A stretch of 64,000 nucleotides of DNA from Penaeus vannamei (lineage: Eukaryota; Arthropoda; Malacostraca; Decapoda; Penaeidae), in the NCBI RefSeq assembly GCF_042767895.1, contig NC_091590.1, positions 1,273,064-1,337,063 on the forward strand. The letters are read 5' to 3'. How positions within the stretch are numbered: position 1 is the first letter of the stretch; each line of letters begins with the position of its first letter. The notes below the pieces were generated by a model. The model was not told where the DNA came from. It did not search any database and was given only the letters and a program-made list of their open reading frames with translations. The translations under genes and the position numbers were made by a program. Positions 1 to 10,967 of the stretch are shown piece after piece.

Positions 1-652
1 TACGTAAACCACAGCCAAGCTTAGCTAACTTGACGATCAGATCAACAGAATTTAGCCTAAACATCCAAAACAGATATTCACTCCTCCGCGACGAAGATCT
101 CAACATCGACCAAATTAATAAACAGTTCAATGACATACTAAAGGAAGCTGCACTCGAAGTAGGCGGCAAGAACAAGCAAAGCTCCAGCAAGCTCTCGGTA
201 GAAACTAAACAGCTTATGCAAAAACGTAGAGCCATGAAAGTATCGTCAAACAGGGACAAGATAGAATTAGTTGAACTAACAAAGACCATAAATAAAAAGA
301 AGAGGGAAGATGTACGGAAATTCAATACTCAAATAATAAATGAAGCAGTGATTTCAGGTACCAACATGAAAGCAGCTAAAAAGAAGACTAGGAATAGGGA
401 GAAATCAAATGTATGCAATTAAGAAACCAGACGGAGAAGTAACACACACAACAAGAATGAAATCAAAGTAGTGGAAGACTTTTACAGGGATCTATACAAC
501 TCAAACGAACAGCCACAAATAGAAGCAAACGGTCGTCGAGCCTGCTCGAGATCTTCAATTCTTTCTTCCCCGATCATCTTCTTGAGAAGATCGTCGATGA
601 GACGAATCGGTAAGCATCTGCCATTGTTTCTTGTGTTCTAATTGGAAAGTGT
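1..652 (+). pseudogene. RTE-type non-LTR element, EN-RT linker fragment (copy 1)
   Basis: The frame is already open at the window edge and runs to 422. It encodes the basic, Lys-rich linker that follows the apurinic-like endonuclease in RTE/'craniofacial development protein 2-like' retroelements; the same text recurs four more times in the window. A one-base frameshift near 390 replaces the continuation seen in the 7.8-kb copy (KAAKRRLGIGRNQMYAIKK). The region up to about 612 still matches the linker end. The reverse transcriptase that should follow is absent: a Penelope fragment starts at about 653. Dead fragment. Confidence 0.75.
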
Positions 653-1418
653 GGTTCCTAGAGACTGAAGTTACCTGTGTAATTCTTTCATAAAACACAA
701 ATACCCCAAAGGTCTCCTGCTGAACCTCAGAAAGAAGACGAATAACGAATATACAAGATCCAACCCTGCAATACCTTCTAATTTTCTCATATTACCTCCA
801 TGTAATCTCTCCCAGACGATCAGCAAATACTTTGACAATACAATGAACATCGCCAGCACATCCGGGGAAAAGATACATGACCTAATACAAGAAAAGAAAA
901 AGAAAGGCAACCCCAACAGTGCGGTATATCGCATACCCTGCAGCTGTTGCGATAAGGCATACTATGGTTAAACGGGACAAGGTTTCAACACCAGGATCTA
1001 CGAACATCGCGCCGACGTCCGTCACCATAGAACTTCCAACAACATGGTGGATTCATGTAGATGAAGTTGGACATCTACCGAACTAGAAAGAAGCTGAAAT
1101 ACTCCATGAAGGATTAAGTAAATACAAAAGGAAGGTCATGGAAGCTGCATACATTGCGACAGAAAAATATGAACACTGCATCGGGTAGACTCATACTATC
1201 CAAGGTCGCGGCAGCAATTATGCATACAACGAGCATGAGGTCACGGTCATCAGGTGATTCATCTGTTCCCATGCGATATAAATATGCTGTGTATTCTCCC
1301 AAATGTATGTATTTCTAAGATATAATCGAAACTGGTTAAATAAATCTCTTGTATTGCGAAGATATTCGTTCAATATCTTTCCATATTTGTCAACATGTTC
1401 ATATCGACAAGGATTACA
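653..1418 (+). pseudogene. Penelope-like element group B, C-terminal GIY-YIG part (copy 1)
   Basis: This contains the end of a Penelope reverse transcriptase (KHKYPKGLLLNLRKK), a connector, and a GIY-YIG endonuclease signature (AVYRIPCSCCDKAYYG). It is inactivated by a stop inside the endonuclease at 968 (TAA where intact copies read GAA) and by an extra base near 1050 that breaks the NNMVVHVDE region. The last 240 bases match the 3' UTR of the other copies. It ends exactly where Polinton-like sequence resumes (AGATTTNTGTATAGAAA). The 5' part is missing. Confidence 0.8.
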
Positions 1419-1442
1419 AGATTTCTGTATAGAAACTTTAGA

Positions 1443-1520
1443 ATGTCTCGGTGTGAGTGATTTTATAAAAAAAAAAAATCACTTAGTAAAAGGGAATGTG
1501 AGCGAATGTTTTGAGGGTAG
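1443..1520 (+). pseudogene. Decayed Cys4 micro-ORF (copy 1)
   Basis: Degenerate copy of the 24-codon ORF that is intact at 41935 and 49849. The start context and the MSRCE beginning remain, followed by a premature TGA and a poly(A) expansion. The 3' half (SLVKGNVSE in the shifted frame, GGGTAG at the end) is still alignable. Confidence 0.6.
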
Positions 1521-1858
1521 GTAATTAACGGATCCTACCCCCCCTCCCCTCCTCCTCTCCTCTATGCATTTTCGGAGTCGGGAATGGTGGAAGGACCTAC
1601 TGAATCTCTGATCATGTCGCATAAAGGGCGGTCGAATCTGAAGGGCGACTTTCTCAAGCATACCAAGATAGACTACATTTACTAAGGGTATCTCGCTTCC
1701 AGGTAAATTTCTATGAGTTAATCGTATAAAAACTTGTTTGGCTTTCATTATATGAACATTTGTGATATTTTGTGTTTTTAAATGTTGATGGGGAATCAAT
1801 CAGTATTATTTATTCAAAGGTGTTACTGTTCGAAGTACAATCGCCATTTTTCATTGGG

Positions 1859-2505
1859 ATGGATCTTTGAACGAATTCAACCTTTGCAAAGGTGAGTATC
1901 TGAAGCCTTGAATTTTATTAGACCTACGTATTTTTACGTAGCTTTTGAGGACGGTACCGATGCCTGCGTTATTGTCTTGCATAAACAGTGCGCGCGTTCA
2001 CAATCAACATTATCCCCGAGAAAAAGAAGGGTACTCGGATCGTCATTCTCTCCGGTGGAAGCCAGCACCTCCGGGATGGCAGCGGAGAGAGCTGGCACTT
2101 TCGTGGAACCAGAGGAGAGAACAGACCCACCATTGCCTGTACACCGAGGTGTGTCACCCTGTTACATACCCCCTGAGAGGGTCGAGCCCTGCTCTCGCGT
2201 TGTTTTGCCTGCCGTGAGCCCCACCTCGCCTGCATACCATCCCACGGGAAATAGCAAAGCTGTTCCGCTTGTGGACATTTCGAGCGATAATGAAGAAGAG
2301 ATTGGGGTGGCTGCGGAATGATTTTCCTCTCCTGTATCGCCGTCTCTCTCAGATGAGAGCCCACTCATAGAAATTTCGAGTGGCGATTCTATCCAAATTA
2401 TATCCCCTTGTGCATCGCCCACACTGAATTTGGGTCTAACAAAATAAGCCTGATGAGGACAATCTATCCCAAGCGATAGATCTATCCTTCTGGGGGTCCC
2501 CATAG
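1859..2505 (+). pseudogene. FW-tail / SIM-like protein gene, broken (unit 1)
   Basis: Exon 1 (1859-1891) reads ATG GAT CTT TGA, so the start exon carries a nonsense codon; the donor GTGAGT at 1892 is intact. The intron is short and ends ACGTAG before exon 2 at 1942. Exon 2 stays open to a TGA at 2319, where other copies read GGA. It encodes the basic patch PRKRRV, Ser/Pro-rich sequence and the acidic SIM-like motif VDISSDNEEE. The tail (LSQAIDLSFWGSP then TAG at 2503) is out of frame after a 2-base deletion near 2437. AATAAA follows at 2556. Confidence 0.7.
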
Positions 2506-2555
2506 AATAATTGTTTCTAAGAATGTATTATTATTTTTCTTTGCATGTTAATAAG

Positions 2556-2561
2556 AATAAA
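2556..2561 (+). terminator. Poly(A) signal of unit-1 FW-tail gene
   Basis: AATAAA lies 50 bases after the FWGSP stop. The surrounding AATAAAGACATTGAGTACA is repeated after the tail ORFs of other units (25568, 36700, 43134) and after the second paralogue of each unit. Confidence 0.6.
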
Positions 2562-2845
2562 GACATTGAGTACATCGAATTTTATATTCTTTTCTGCTGA
2601 ACTATACTTATAAACGAGGTGCCTTTCGATTGTGGGGAACAAACTGTGAATATCTGATTAATTAGTCTCTGTACCTGACTGCTGAGGGGATAACTTTATT
2701 ACTAAGATGTTTTAAGGTAATGTAGGCCGTCCTGCATGTTCAAACAAGATGAATAGATGCTGTTATTGATTTTATTAATGTGGTCGTTCGCTGACCTGAC
2801 TCACATCGGTAATGACTTGTTTTGGCACGTGACCTGGTGGGCGGT

Positions 2846-2954
2846 GGGAATGAAGGGGTGGGGACTTGGGGTGGTTGGGGAGGGGGGGGGAATTGGGGTG
2901 GTTGGGGAGGGGTGGGGAATTGGGGTGGTTGGGGAGGGACGGGGGGGGGGGGGG
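2846..2954. repeat. G-rich minisatellite (GGGGTGGTTGGGGAGG)
   Basis: Three imperfect units of about 34 bases (GTGGGGAMTTGGGGTGGTTGGGGAGG) ending in a G run. The shorter versions in other units (10438-10492, 25860-25931, 36950-36985, 51555-51590) carry one or two units, so the number varies by copy. The tract has G-quadruplex-like spacing. It sits where the 5' part of the second FW-tail paralogue would be expected. Confidence 0.8.
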
Positions 2955-3108
2955 ACACCTGTTTGGTGTGCGTATTCCTATCAGTCACGGTTACTGATTT
3001 CCCGTAATCGATTATGATAATTCCGGAAGTCAGTAGGTCACTTCCTGTTATGACACGTCAGGTATGTCCATAACAGGATAGGAGGATAGCCATAGGGCCT
3101 AACATAAT

Positions 3109-3168
3109 ATGTCTGACGAAGACCAGCTATTACAGGCGATAGATCTATCCTTTTGGGGGTCTCCATAG
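3109..3168 (+). CDS. Mini-ORF of second FW-tail paralogue (unit 1)
   Basis: Nineteen codons plus stop: MSDEDQLLQAIDLSFWGSP. This is the same C-terminal tail as the main gene 600 bases upstream, with its own 3' flank and AATAAA at 3251. It is probably the surviving last piece of a tandem duplicate whose 5' part was lost; whether the mini-ORF is translated is unknown. Confidence 0.4.
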   Translation: MSDEDQLLQAIDLSFWGSP

Positions 3169-3429
3169 TATGGTTTCTGTGCATGTGCATGTGCATGTTA
3201 CATTATTTTATAAGAATGTATTATTGATATTTTTCTTGTATGCGAATACAAATAAAGAATGAGTACAACGATTTTTATAATCCTTTCCATTGAATTCTCT
3301 GCTTATAAACGAGGTTTTTTGACGATGAACAAGCTGTAAATGTTTGATTAATTAATGTCTGTCCCTGACTGCAGAGGATGACATTATTATTGAGAGGTTT
3401 TGAGGCAATGTAGGTCAAGGCACATGTTC

Positions 3430-3660
3430 AGACATGGTAGAAAAGAAAGTGAAGCAACAGTTTCAGAATCGTCCTCGACCTCCCTTCGTTTCCGTTTCCT
3501 GTCATCACCTGCCCCGTATTCCCGAGTGCTTCTTCTCCCTCTTACACTGCTTCCTCTCCCTTTCCTCATCAGAACAGAAGATGGAATCTAGGATTCCAAA
3601 ATTGTCACTTTCTTCAACAAGTCTAGTTTGTGCATTGTGGGTTTTTCTACCACAACATTA
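3430..3660. repeat. Inverted-repeat / polypyrimidine module upstream of PLE-A (unit 1)
   Basis: The left arm begins TGGTAGAAAA and the right arm ends TTTTTCTACCA, with a C/T-rich centre that includes a strong acceptor-like tract (CTTTCCTCATCAG). In this copy the left arm is shortened; the best preserved hairpin is at 26400-26640. It precedes the PLE-A start codon by about 30 bases. Confidence 0.6.
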
Positions 3661-3688
3661 ACACGGTAAGAGTTTATTCCCATTCATC

Positions 3689-4514
3689 ATGGACCCCACG
3701 ATTAAAAAGAAATCTCCTGTTCAACTCCTTCCCGACTTGGTTCCTGCCTTTCGTGCTTTTGAGGATTTGCCATCGTCACAGCCAACGGTAGAATCAACGT
3801 TTCCTCTCAGACTGCCTTGAGGGGCAAGTGCTCCCTTCCTCGATCTGCAATCTCCTGAAGCACTCACATGAAGGACCTCCCTTTCCGGATTATGCTCGTC
3901 CCCTCTTCCTTGAACGGATCCGCGCTGGTAGGAGGGATGTCGAGCATGCCTACTATCGCTCGAGGGTGCGTTCTGACCTGAAGAAATAGCTCCATGGCCA
4001 CGTCTTCCAACTCCTAGCCGACGTGGCCCACGATTCTTCACGGTTCTTCACCACACATGTCCGCGCTCTCACCCAGAAACTCTCCAACCTCACCTCCCAG
4101 ACTCCCTGGTCCTGCTTCTCCCTCACCGGTGCTGTTACCAACCTTTCCTCCCTATCCTTGACCCCTCACAAACTACTCTTTGGCTTCGGTCTTTCCTTTG
4201 CTCTACGCTCTCACCTCTTACCTCTATTGACATCATTTCTTCCTTCGACCATTTCATCTCCACCCATAGGAACTCTCTGCCTGATGTCTCCCTCCTTCGT
4301 GGGGTCTTCCTCCCGGCCCTCGAGTCCCTCCTTCACCCCAAACCTTCCATTCCCAGGCGTTACCGAGAGGCCCTTCACAGCCTGCTCAGGGAGGATGTCA
4401 CCATTTTGCCTTCTGACAGGCCTAGGACCTGTTAGATGGCGCCTCCACCTATGCCCCCCTGACCAGTGACCCCTGGGAATGTATTGCTGCTACCTTCCAC
4501 CATCGTCTAAGAGA
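3689..4514 (+). pseudogene. Penelope-like element group A, RT N-terminal half (copy 1)
   Basis: Starts ATGGACCCCACG like all seven copies. The best frame of the family reads a conserved N-terminal region (LERIRAGRRDVEHAYYRSRV, QLHGHVFQLLADVAHDSS) and reaches ILPSD, the start of the Penelope RT core. Here the frame changes several times and a TAG interrupts near 3989. The element is cut at a fixed point (CGTCTAARAGAGTT) and joined to PolB sequence. Compare the longest copy at 52311. Confidence 0.75.
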
Positions 4515-5258
4515 GTTGATGGACAAGACCGATGGAGGGGAGAGATGTAGAGCACCTCACAAAGCCTGTGCCTACAGCTGTATCATAATAGACAGACAAG
4601 GTGTAGTAGATAGTTTTCTATATCAAGGTGCTCACGCTACCACGCATTTTGTTGAGAATCTGTCTAACAAATGGGTGGACATGAAGCTTTTAAGAAGACC
4701 AAAAGTGTGAGCTGTGCATCCAAAAATTCCCCACAAAAACACAGACACCACGACCATACTAAAGATCGGATGAACTATATTGGTGCTTATTACGCTCGCT
4801 GTAACCTCCAGATGAAAATTCATCGTACAACAATCCCGTCTGGCTCAATCACTTCCCTCGGAATGATTCTGAAAGAAATGCAAGCTAACACAAAAATAAA
4901 CATCTGTGTGAAACAAGGGCTTCGATATTACTCTGTGGAACTAAACAACCTGAAATTCCTTGATATCCTAGCTTTCATGAACGCAGGTTTGAGCTCTCTC
5001 GCCAAAACTCATAATAAAAGCAACCGCTCACTCACGTACTCCAAACATATCCTGCGCCATTTGTCAGACGAAGCCCAGTCATTGCTTCTAAAAGGAAAGG
5101 GTGTTTTTCCGTATGAGTACTTGGATGAACTAAAAAGCTCAAAGACACCAGCCTCCCTCCCAATTAAAAGATTTATAGCTCCCTCACAGGTAAGACGGTT
5201 ACAGAGGAGTATGCTGATTCACACTAAAAGTCTCCAATGCAGCCGGGTGTCGTACTTA
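4515..5258 (+). pseudogene. Polinton-like PolB, N-terminal fragment (copy 1)
   Basis: Encodes the front of a protein-primed family B DNA polymerase: a segment around KACAYSCIIIDRQG, the exonuclease-region text VKQGLRYYSVELNNLKFLD (ExoII-like N...FLD), and the region before the palm (LRHLSDEAQSLL). It is cut at CGTACTT and joined in frame to RTE endonuclease sequence, giving a chimeric open frame from 4671 to 5615. No palm motifs remain. Ancient relic of an animal virus-like element. Confidence 0.75.
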
Positions 5259-6470
5259 ATAAATGATGAACACGTGCTATATTGGAGAGGAAAACCTCAG
5301 GGTAGCAAACAGGAATTAGGGGTAGGGTTCTTAATACACAAACGCTTAGAAAAGAACATCGTAGAATTCAATAGTGTAAGCGAAAGAGTGGCTTCTGTAA
5401 CAATAAAACTAAACAATAGATACAACTTAAAAATTATTCAAGTCTATGCTCCAACCTGCAGCCACAGTGATGAAGAAATAGAGAGCTTCTATGAAGATGT
5501 TCATTTAGCCAGCGAGAGAATAAAAACCCATTTCACAATAATTATGGGAGATTTTAATGCCAAAATAGGTCAAAAGACAGGGAGAAACCGCAGAACGAGA
5601 GGGGACAAATGCTAGTTGACTTTGCGGAGGCTCGATCACTCAATATCATGAATACATTCTTCGAAAAAAGATTAGAACGGAAGTGGACATGGAAGTCGCC
5701 TTCTGACGTCAAAAACGAAACTGACTTCATAATTTCAAATAGGCACGATATAATAAAAAATGTAGAGGTTATAAATAAAGTAAATGTTGGCAGCGACCAC
5801 AGAATGGTGAGAGGCGAAATTAAGATACATCTCAGAAGGGAAAGGAACAAACTAATGAGTAAACCACAGCCAAACTTAGCTAACTTGAAGATCAGATCAA
5901 CAGAATTTAGCCTAAACATCCAAAACAGATATTCACTCCTCCGCGACGAAGATCTCAACATCGACCAAATTAATAAACAGTTCAATGACATACTAAAGGA
6001 AGCTGCGCTCGAAGTAGGCGGCAAGAACAAGCAAAGCTCCAGCAAGCTCTCGGTAGAAACTAAACAGCTTATGCAAAAACGTAGAGCCATGAAAGTATCG
6101 TCAAACAGAGACAAGATAGAATTAGTTGAACTAACAAAGACCATAAATAAAAAGAAGAGGGAAGATGTACGGAAATTCAATACTCAATAAATGAAGCAGT
6201 GATTTCAGGTACCAACATGAAAGCAGCTAAAAAGAAGACAAGGAATAGGGAGAAATCAAATGTATGCAATTAAGAAACCAGACGGAGAAGTAACACATAA
6301 GAATGAAATCAAAGTAGTGGAAGACTTTTACAGGGATCTATACAACTCAAACGAACAGCCACAAATAGAAGCAAACGGTCGTCGAGCCTGCTTCGAGATC
6401 AATTCTTTCTTCCCCGACGATCTTCTGCCATTGTTTCTTGTGTTCTAATTGGAAAGTATGGTTCCTAGAG
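5259..6470 (+). pseudogene. RTE-type non-LTR element, 5'-truncated EN plus linker (copy 2)
   Basis: Begins inside the endonuclease (HVLYWRGKPQGSKQELGVG) and keeps the APE-type motifs QVYAPT, MGDFNAKIG and SDHRMV. The frame breaks near 5600 (GAGAGGGGAC instead of GAGACGGGAC). The linker is open from 5609 to 6190, then loses bases at 6187. The RT domain is missing; PLE-B begins at 6471. Confidence 0.75.
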
Positions 6471-7230
6471 ACTGAAGTTACCTGTGTAATTCTTTCATAA
6501 AACACAAATACCCCAAAGGTCTCCTGCTGAACCTTAGAAAGACGAAGAAGAACGAACATACAAGATCCAACCCTGCAATACCTTCTAATTTTCTCGTATT
6601 ACCTCCATGTAATCTCTCCCAGACGATCAGCAAATACTTCGGCAATACAATGACCATCGCCAGCACATCCGGGAAAAGATACATGACCTAATACAAGAAA
6701 AGAAAACCGAAAGGCAACCCCAACGGTGCGGTATATCGCATACCCTGCAGCTGTTGCGATAAGGCATACTATGGTGAAACGGGACGTGTCTTCAATACCA
6801 GGTTCAACGAACATCGAGCCGACGTCCGTCACCATAGAACTTCCAACGCCATTGTGGTTCATGTAGATGAAGTTGGACATCTACCGAACTGGAAAGAAGC
6901 TGAAATAATCCATTAAGGATTAAGCAAATACAAAAGGAAGGTCATGGAAGCTGCATACATTGCGACAGAAAAATATGAACACTGCATCGGGTAGATTCAT
7001 ACCTTCCAAGGTCGCGGCAGCAATTATGCGTCCAACGAGCATGAGGTCACGGTCATCACGTGATTCATCTGTTCCCATGTGATATAAATATGCTGTGTAT
7101 TCTCCCAAATCTATGTATTTCTAAGATATAATCGATGCCGGTAAAATACATCTCTTTTATTGCGAAGATATTCGTTCATATCTTTCCAGACGTGTCAACA
7201 TGAATACGGTTCATATTGACAAGGATTACA
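6471..7230 (+). pseudogene. Penelope-like element group B, GIY-YIG part (copy 2)
   Basis: Same 5' and 3' junctions as copy 1. The endonuclease text AVYRIPCSCCDKAYYGETG is intact locally, but the upstream frame is broken at TSGKRYM (one G lost at about 6672) and KENRKATPT, and a TAA follows at 6914. The UTR ends before AGATTTTTCTATAG. Confidence 0.75.
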
Positions 7231-7254
7231 AGATTTTTCTATAGAAACTTTAGA

Positions 7255-7330
7255 ATGTCGTGGTGTGGAAGACTGATTTTGTAAAAATTCACTTAGTAAA
7301 AGGGAATGTGAGCGAATATTTTGCGGGTAG
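7255..7330 (+). pseudogene. Decayed Cys4 micro-ORF (copy 2)
   Basis: The front is frameshifted (MSWCGRLIL then TAA). The back half still matches the intact ORF and ends with a Cys-Gly-stop (ATTTTGCGGGTAG), like the diverged copy at 55617. Confidence 0.55.
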
Positions 7331-7381
7331 TGTACTTAAGTAGACCCTACTCCCCCCCCCCCTCCTCCTCCTCCTCCTCCT

Positions 7382-8254
7382 CACTCAATATCATGAATAC
7401 ATTCTTCGAAAAAAGATTAGAACGGAAGTGGACATGGAAGTCGCCTTCTGATGTCAAAAACGAAATTGACTTCATAATTTCAAATAGGCACGATATAATA
7501 AAAAATGTAGAAGTTATCAATAAAGTAAATGTTGGCAGCGACCATAGAATGGCGAGAGGCGAAATTAAGATACACCTCAGAAGGGAAAGGAACAAACTAA
7601 TACGTAAACCACAGCCAAACGAAGCTAACTTGAGGATCAGATCAACAGAATTTAGCCTAAACATCCAAAACAGATATTCACTCCTCCGCGACGAAGATCT
7701 CAACATCGACCAAATTAATAAACAGTTCAATGACATACTAAAGGAAGCTGCACTCGAAGTAGGCGGCAAGAACAAGCAAAGCTCCAGCAAGCTCTCGGTA
7801 GAAACTAAATAGCTTATGCAAAAACGTAGAGCCATGAAAGTATCGTCAAACAGGGACAAGATAGAATTAGTTGAACTAACAAAGACCATAAATAAAAAGA
7901 AGAGGGAAGATGTAAGGAAATTCAATACTCAAATAATAAATGAAGCAGTGATTTCAGGTACCAACATGAAAGCAGCTAAACGAAGACTAGGAATAGGGAG
8001 AAATCAAATGTATGCAATTAAGAAACCAGACGGAGAAGTAACACACATAACAAGAATGAAATCAAAGTAGTGGAAGACTTTTACAGGGATCTATGCAACT
8101 CAAACGAACAGCCACAAATAGAAGCAAACGGTCGTCGAGCCTGCTCGAGATCTTCAATTCTTTCTTCCGCAATCATCTTCTTGAGAAGATCGTCGATGAA
8201 ACGAATCGGTAAGCATCTGCCATTGTTTCTTGTGTTCTAATTGGAAAGTGTGGT
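7382..8254 (+). pseudogene. RTE-type non-LTR fragment (copy 3, tandem duplicate)
   Basis: Starts at TCACTCAATATC inside the endonuclease C-terminus, directly after a (TCC)n tract, and runs through SDHRMARGE and the linker. A TAG at 7810 (for CAG) interrupts it, and the linker then continues to KKPDGEVTHITRMKSK. It is the second member of a 1.74-kb tandem duplication of 5637-7378. Confidence 0.75.
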
Positions 8255-9017
8255 TCCTAGAGACTGAAGTTACCTGTGTAATTCTTTCATAAAACACAAA
8301 TACCCCAAATGTCTCCTGCTGAACCTCAGAAAAAAGACGAATAACGAATATACAAGATCCAACCCTGCAATACCTTCTAATTTTCTCATATTACCTCCAT
8401 GTAATCTCTCCCAGACGATCAGCAAATACTTTGGCAATACAATGAACATCGCCAGCACATCCGGGGAAAAGATACATGACCTAATACAAGAAAAGAAAAA
8501 GAAAGGCAACCCCAACAGTGCGGTATATCGCATACCCTGCAGCTGTTGCGATAAGGCATACTATGGTGAAACGGGACGAGGTTTCAACACCAGGATCTAC
8601 GAACATCGCGCCGACGTCCGTCACCATAGAACTTCCAACAACATGGTGGATTCATGTAGATGAAGTTGGACATCTACCGAACTAGAAAGAAGCTGAAATA
8701 ATCCATGAAGGATTAAGTAAATACAAAAGGAAGGTCATGGAAGCTGCATACATTGTGACAGAAAAATATGAACACTGTATCGGGTAGACTCATACTATCC
8801 AAGGTCGCGGCAGCAATTATGCATACAACGAGCATGAGGTCACGGTCATCAGGTGATTCATCTGTTCCCATGCGATATAAATATGCTGTGTATTCTCCCA
8901 AATGTATGTATTTCTAAGATATAATCGAAACTGGTTAAATAAATCTCTTGTATTGCGAAGATATTCGTTCAATATCTTTCCATATTTGTCAACATGTTCA
9001 TATCGATAAGGATTACA
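8255..9017 (+). pseudogene. Penelope-like element group B, GIY-YIG part (copy 3)
   Basis: Reads well from TMNIASTSGEKIHDL through YRIPCSCCDKAYYGETGRGF. An extra T at about 8650 turns the C-terminus into MVDSCR-stop, a lesion shared with copy 1. The 3' UTR is complete. Confidence 0.75.
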
Positions 9018-9041
9018 AGATTTTTGTATAGAAACTTGAGA

Positions 9042-9113
9042 ATGTCTCGGTGTGAGTGATTTTATAAAAATTCACTTGGTAAAAGGGAATGTGAGCGAAT
9101 GTTTTGAGGGTAG
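9042..9113 (+). pseudogene. Decayed Cys4 micro-ORF (copy 3)
   Basis: MSRCE followed by TGA, the same lesion as copy 1; the tail GTTTTGAGGGTAG aligns with the intact FCR-stop. Confidence 0.55.
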
Positions 9114-9457
9114 GTAATTAACGGATCCTACCCCCCTCCCCTCCTCCTCCTCCTCTCCTCTATGCATTTTCGGAGTCGGGAATGGTGGAAGGACCTACTG
9201 AATCTCTGATCATGTCGCAAAAAGGGCGGTCGAATCTGAAGGGTGACTTTCTCAAGCATACCAAGATAAGACTACATTTACTAAGGGTATCTCGCTTCCA
9301 GGTAAATTTCTATGAGTTAATCGTATAAAAACTTGTTTGGCTTTCATTATATGAACATTTGTGATATTGTGTGTTTTTAAATGTTGATGGGGAATCAATA
9401 AGTATTATTTATTCAAAGGTGTTACTGTTCGAAGTACAATTGCCATTTTTCATTGGG

Positions 9458-10102
9458 ATGGATCTTTGAACGAATTCAACCTTTGCAAAGGTGAGTATCT
9501 GAAGCCTTGAATTTTATTAGAGCTACGTATTTTTACGTAGCTTTTGAGGACGGTACCGATGCCTGCGTTATTGTCTTGCATAAACAGTGTGCGCGTTCAC
9601 AATCAGCATTATCCCCGAGAAAAAAGAAGGGTACTCGGATCGTCATTCTCTCCGGTGGAAGCCAGCACCTCCGGGATGGCAGCAGAGAGAGCTGGCACTT
9701 TCGTGGAACCAGAGGAGAGAACAGACCCACCATTGCCTGTACACCGAGGTGTGTCACCGTGTTACATACCCCCTGAGAGGGTCGAGCCCTGTTCTCGCGT
9801 TGTTTTGCCTGCCGTGAGCCCCACCTCGCCTGCATACCATCCCGCGGGAAATAGCGAAGCTATTCCGCTCGTGGACATTTCGAGCGATAATGAAGAGATT
9901 GGGGTGGCTGCAGAAGGATTTTCCTCTCCTGTATCGCCGTCTCTTTCAGATGAGAGCCCACTCGTAGAAATTTCGAGTGGCGATTCTATCCAAATTATAT
10001 CCATTTGTGCATCGCCTACACTGAATTTGGGTCTAACAAAATATGCCTGATGAGGACAATCTATCGCAAGCGACAGATCTATCCTTCTGGGGGTCCCCAT
10101 AG
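9458..10102 (+). pseudogene. FW-tail / SIM-like protein gene, broken (unit 2)
   Basis: Exon 1 is 9458-9490 (nonsense at codon 4) with donor GTGAGT at 9491. Exon 2 starts at 9541 after TTTTTACGTAG. From 9544 the frame is open for 168 codons through PRRVLGSS-like basic sequence, VDISSDNEE and VEISSGDSIQIIS. It ends LTKYA because of the shared 2-base deletion, so the LSFWGSP tail (stop 10100) is out of frame. The poly(A) signal is damaged (AACAAA). Confidence 0.7.
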
Positions 10103-10647
10103 AATAATGTGTGTTTCTAAGAATGTGTTATTAACATTTTTCTTTGCATGTTAATAAGAACAAAGTACATCGAATTTTATATTCCTTTCTGCTAAACTCT
10201 ATACTTATAAACGAGGTGCTTTTCGATTGTGGGGAACAAACTGTGAACATCTGATTAATTAGTCTCTGTACCTGACTGCTGATGAGATAACTTTATTATT
10301 GAGATGTTTTAAGGCAATGTAGGCCGTCCTGCATGTTCAAACAAGATGAATAGATGCTGTTATTGATTTTATTAATGTGGTCGTTCGCTGACCTGACTCA
10401 CATCGGTAATGACTTATTTTGGCACGTGATCTGGAGGGCGGTGGGAATGAAGGGGTGGGGACTTGGGGTGGTTGGGGAGGGGGGGGGGGGACACCCGTTT
10501 GGTGTGCGTATTCCTATCAGTCACGGTTACTGATTTCCCGTAATCGATTATGATAATTCCGGAAGTCATTAGGTCACTTCCTGTTATGACACGTCAGGTA
10601 TATACATAACAGGATAGGAGGGTAGTCATAGGGGCCTAACTCAAAAT

Positions 10648-10708
10648 ATGTCTGACGGAAGACCATCTATCACAGGCGATAGATCTATCCTTTTGGGGGT
10701 CTCCATAG
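10648..10708 (+). pseudogene. Second FW-tail paralogue mini-ORF, frameshifted (unit 2)
   Basis: Same 60-base ORF as at 3109, with one extra G (GACGGAAGACC) that shifts the FWGSP tail out of frame. The lesion is shared with the copies at 37141 and 51738. AATAAA at 10785. Confidence 0.5.
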
Positions 10709-10967
10709 TATGGTTTGTGTGCATGTGGGTGTTACATTATTTTAAAAGAATGTATTATTGATATTTTTCTTGTATGCGAATACAAATAAAGACATTGAGT
10801 ACAACGATTTTTATAATCCTTTCCATTGATTTCTCTGCTTATAAACGAGGTTTTTTGACGATGAACAAGCTGTAAATGTTTGATTAATTAATGTCTGTCC
10901 CTGACTGCAGAGGATGACATTATTATAGAGAGGTTTTGAGGCAATGTAGGTCAAGGCACATGTTCAG

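Noticed and set aside
671..934. Reverse-strand frames over PLE-B (MRYTALLGLPFFFFSC and similar, in every copy)
   Set aside because: Antisense of the GIY-YIG connector; the + strand has the recognised domain.
3387..3569. Reverse-strand Arg/Asp-rich frame (RKRKRREVEDDSE), repeated in each unit
   Set aside because: It looks protein-like, but its copies carry different lengths and stops, and the region forms the long inverted repeat, so a hairpin explains it better.
5554..6180. 208-codon hydrophobic reverse-strand frame (also 7347-7925 and 19320-19997)
   Set aside because: Antisense shadow of the RTE linker, whose + strand has the recognised endonuclease motifs SDHRMV and GDFNAKIG.
10045..10060. 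CTGATGAGGAC strings as hammerhead cores
   Set aside because: They are the codons for the PDED residues before the FW tail and lack a following GAAA at the right spacing.
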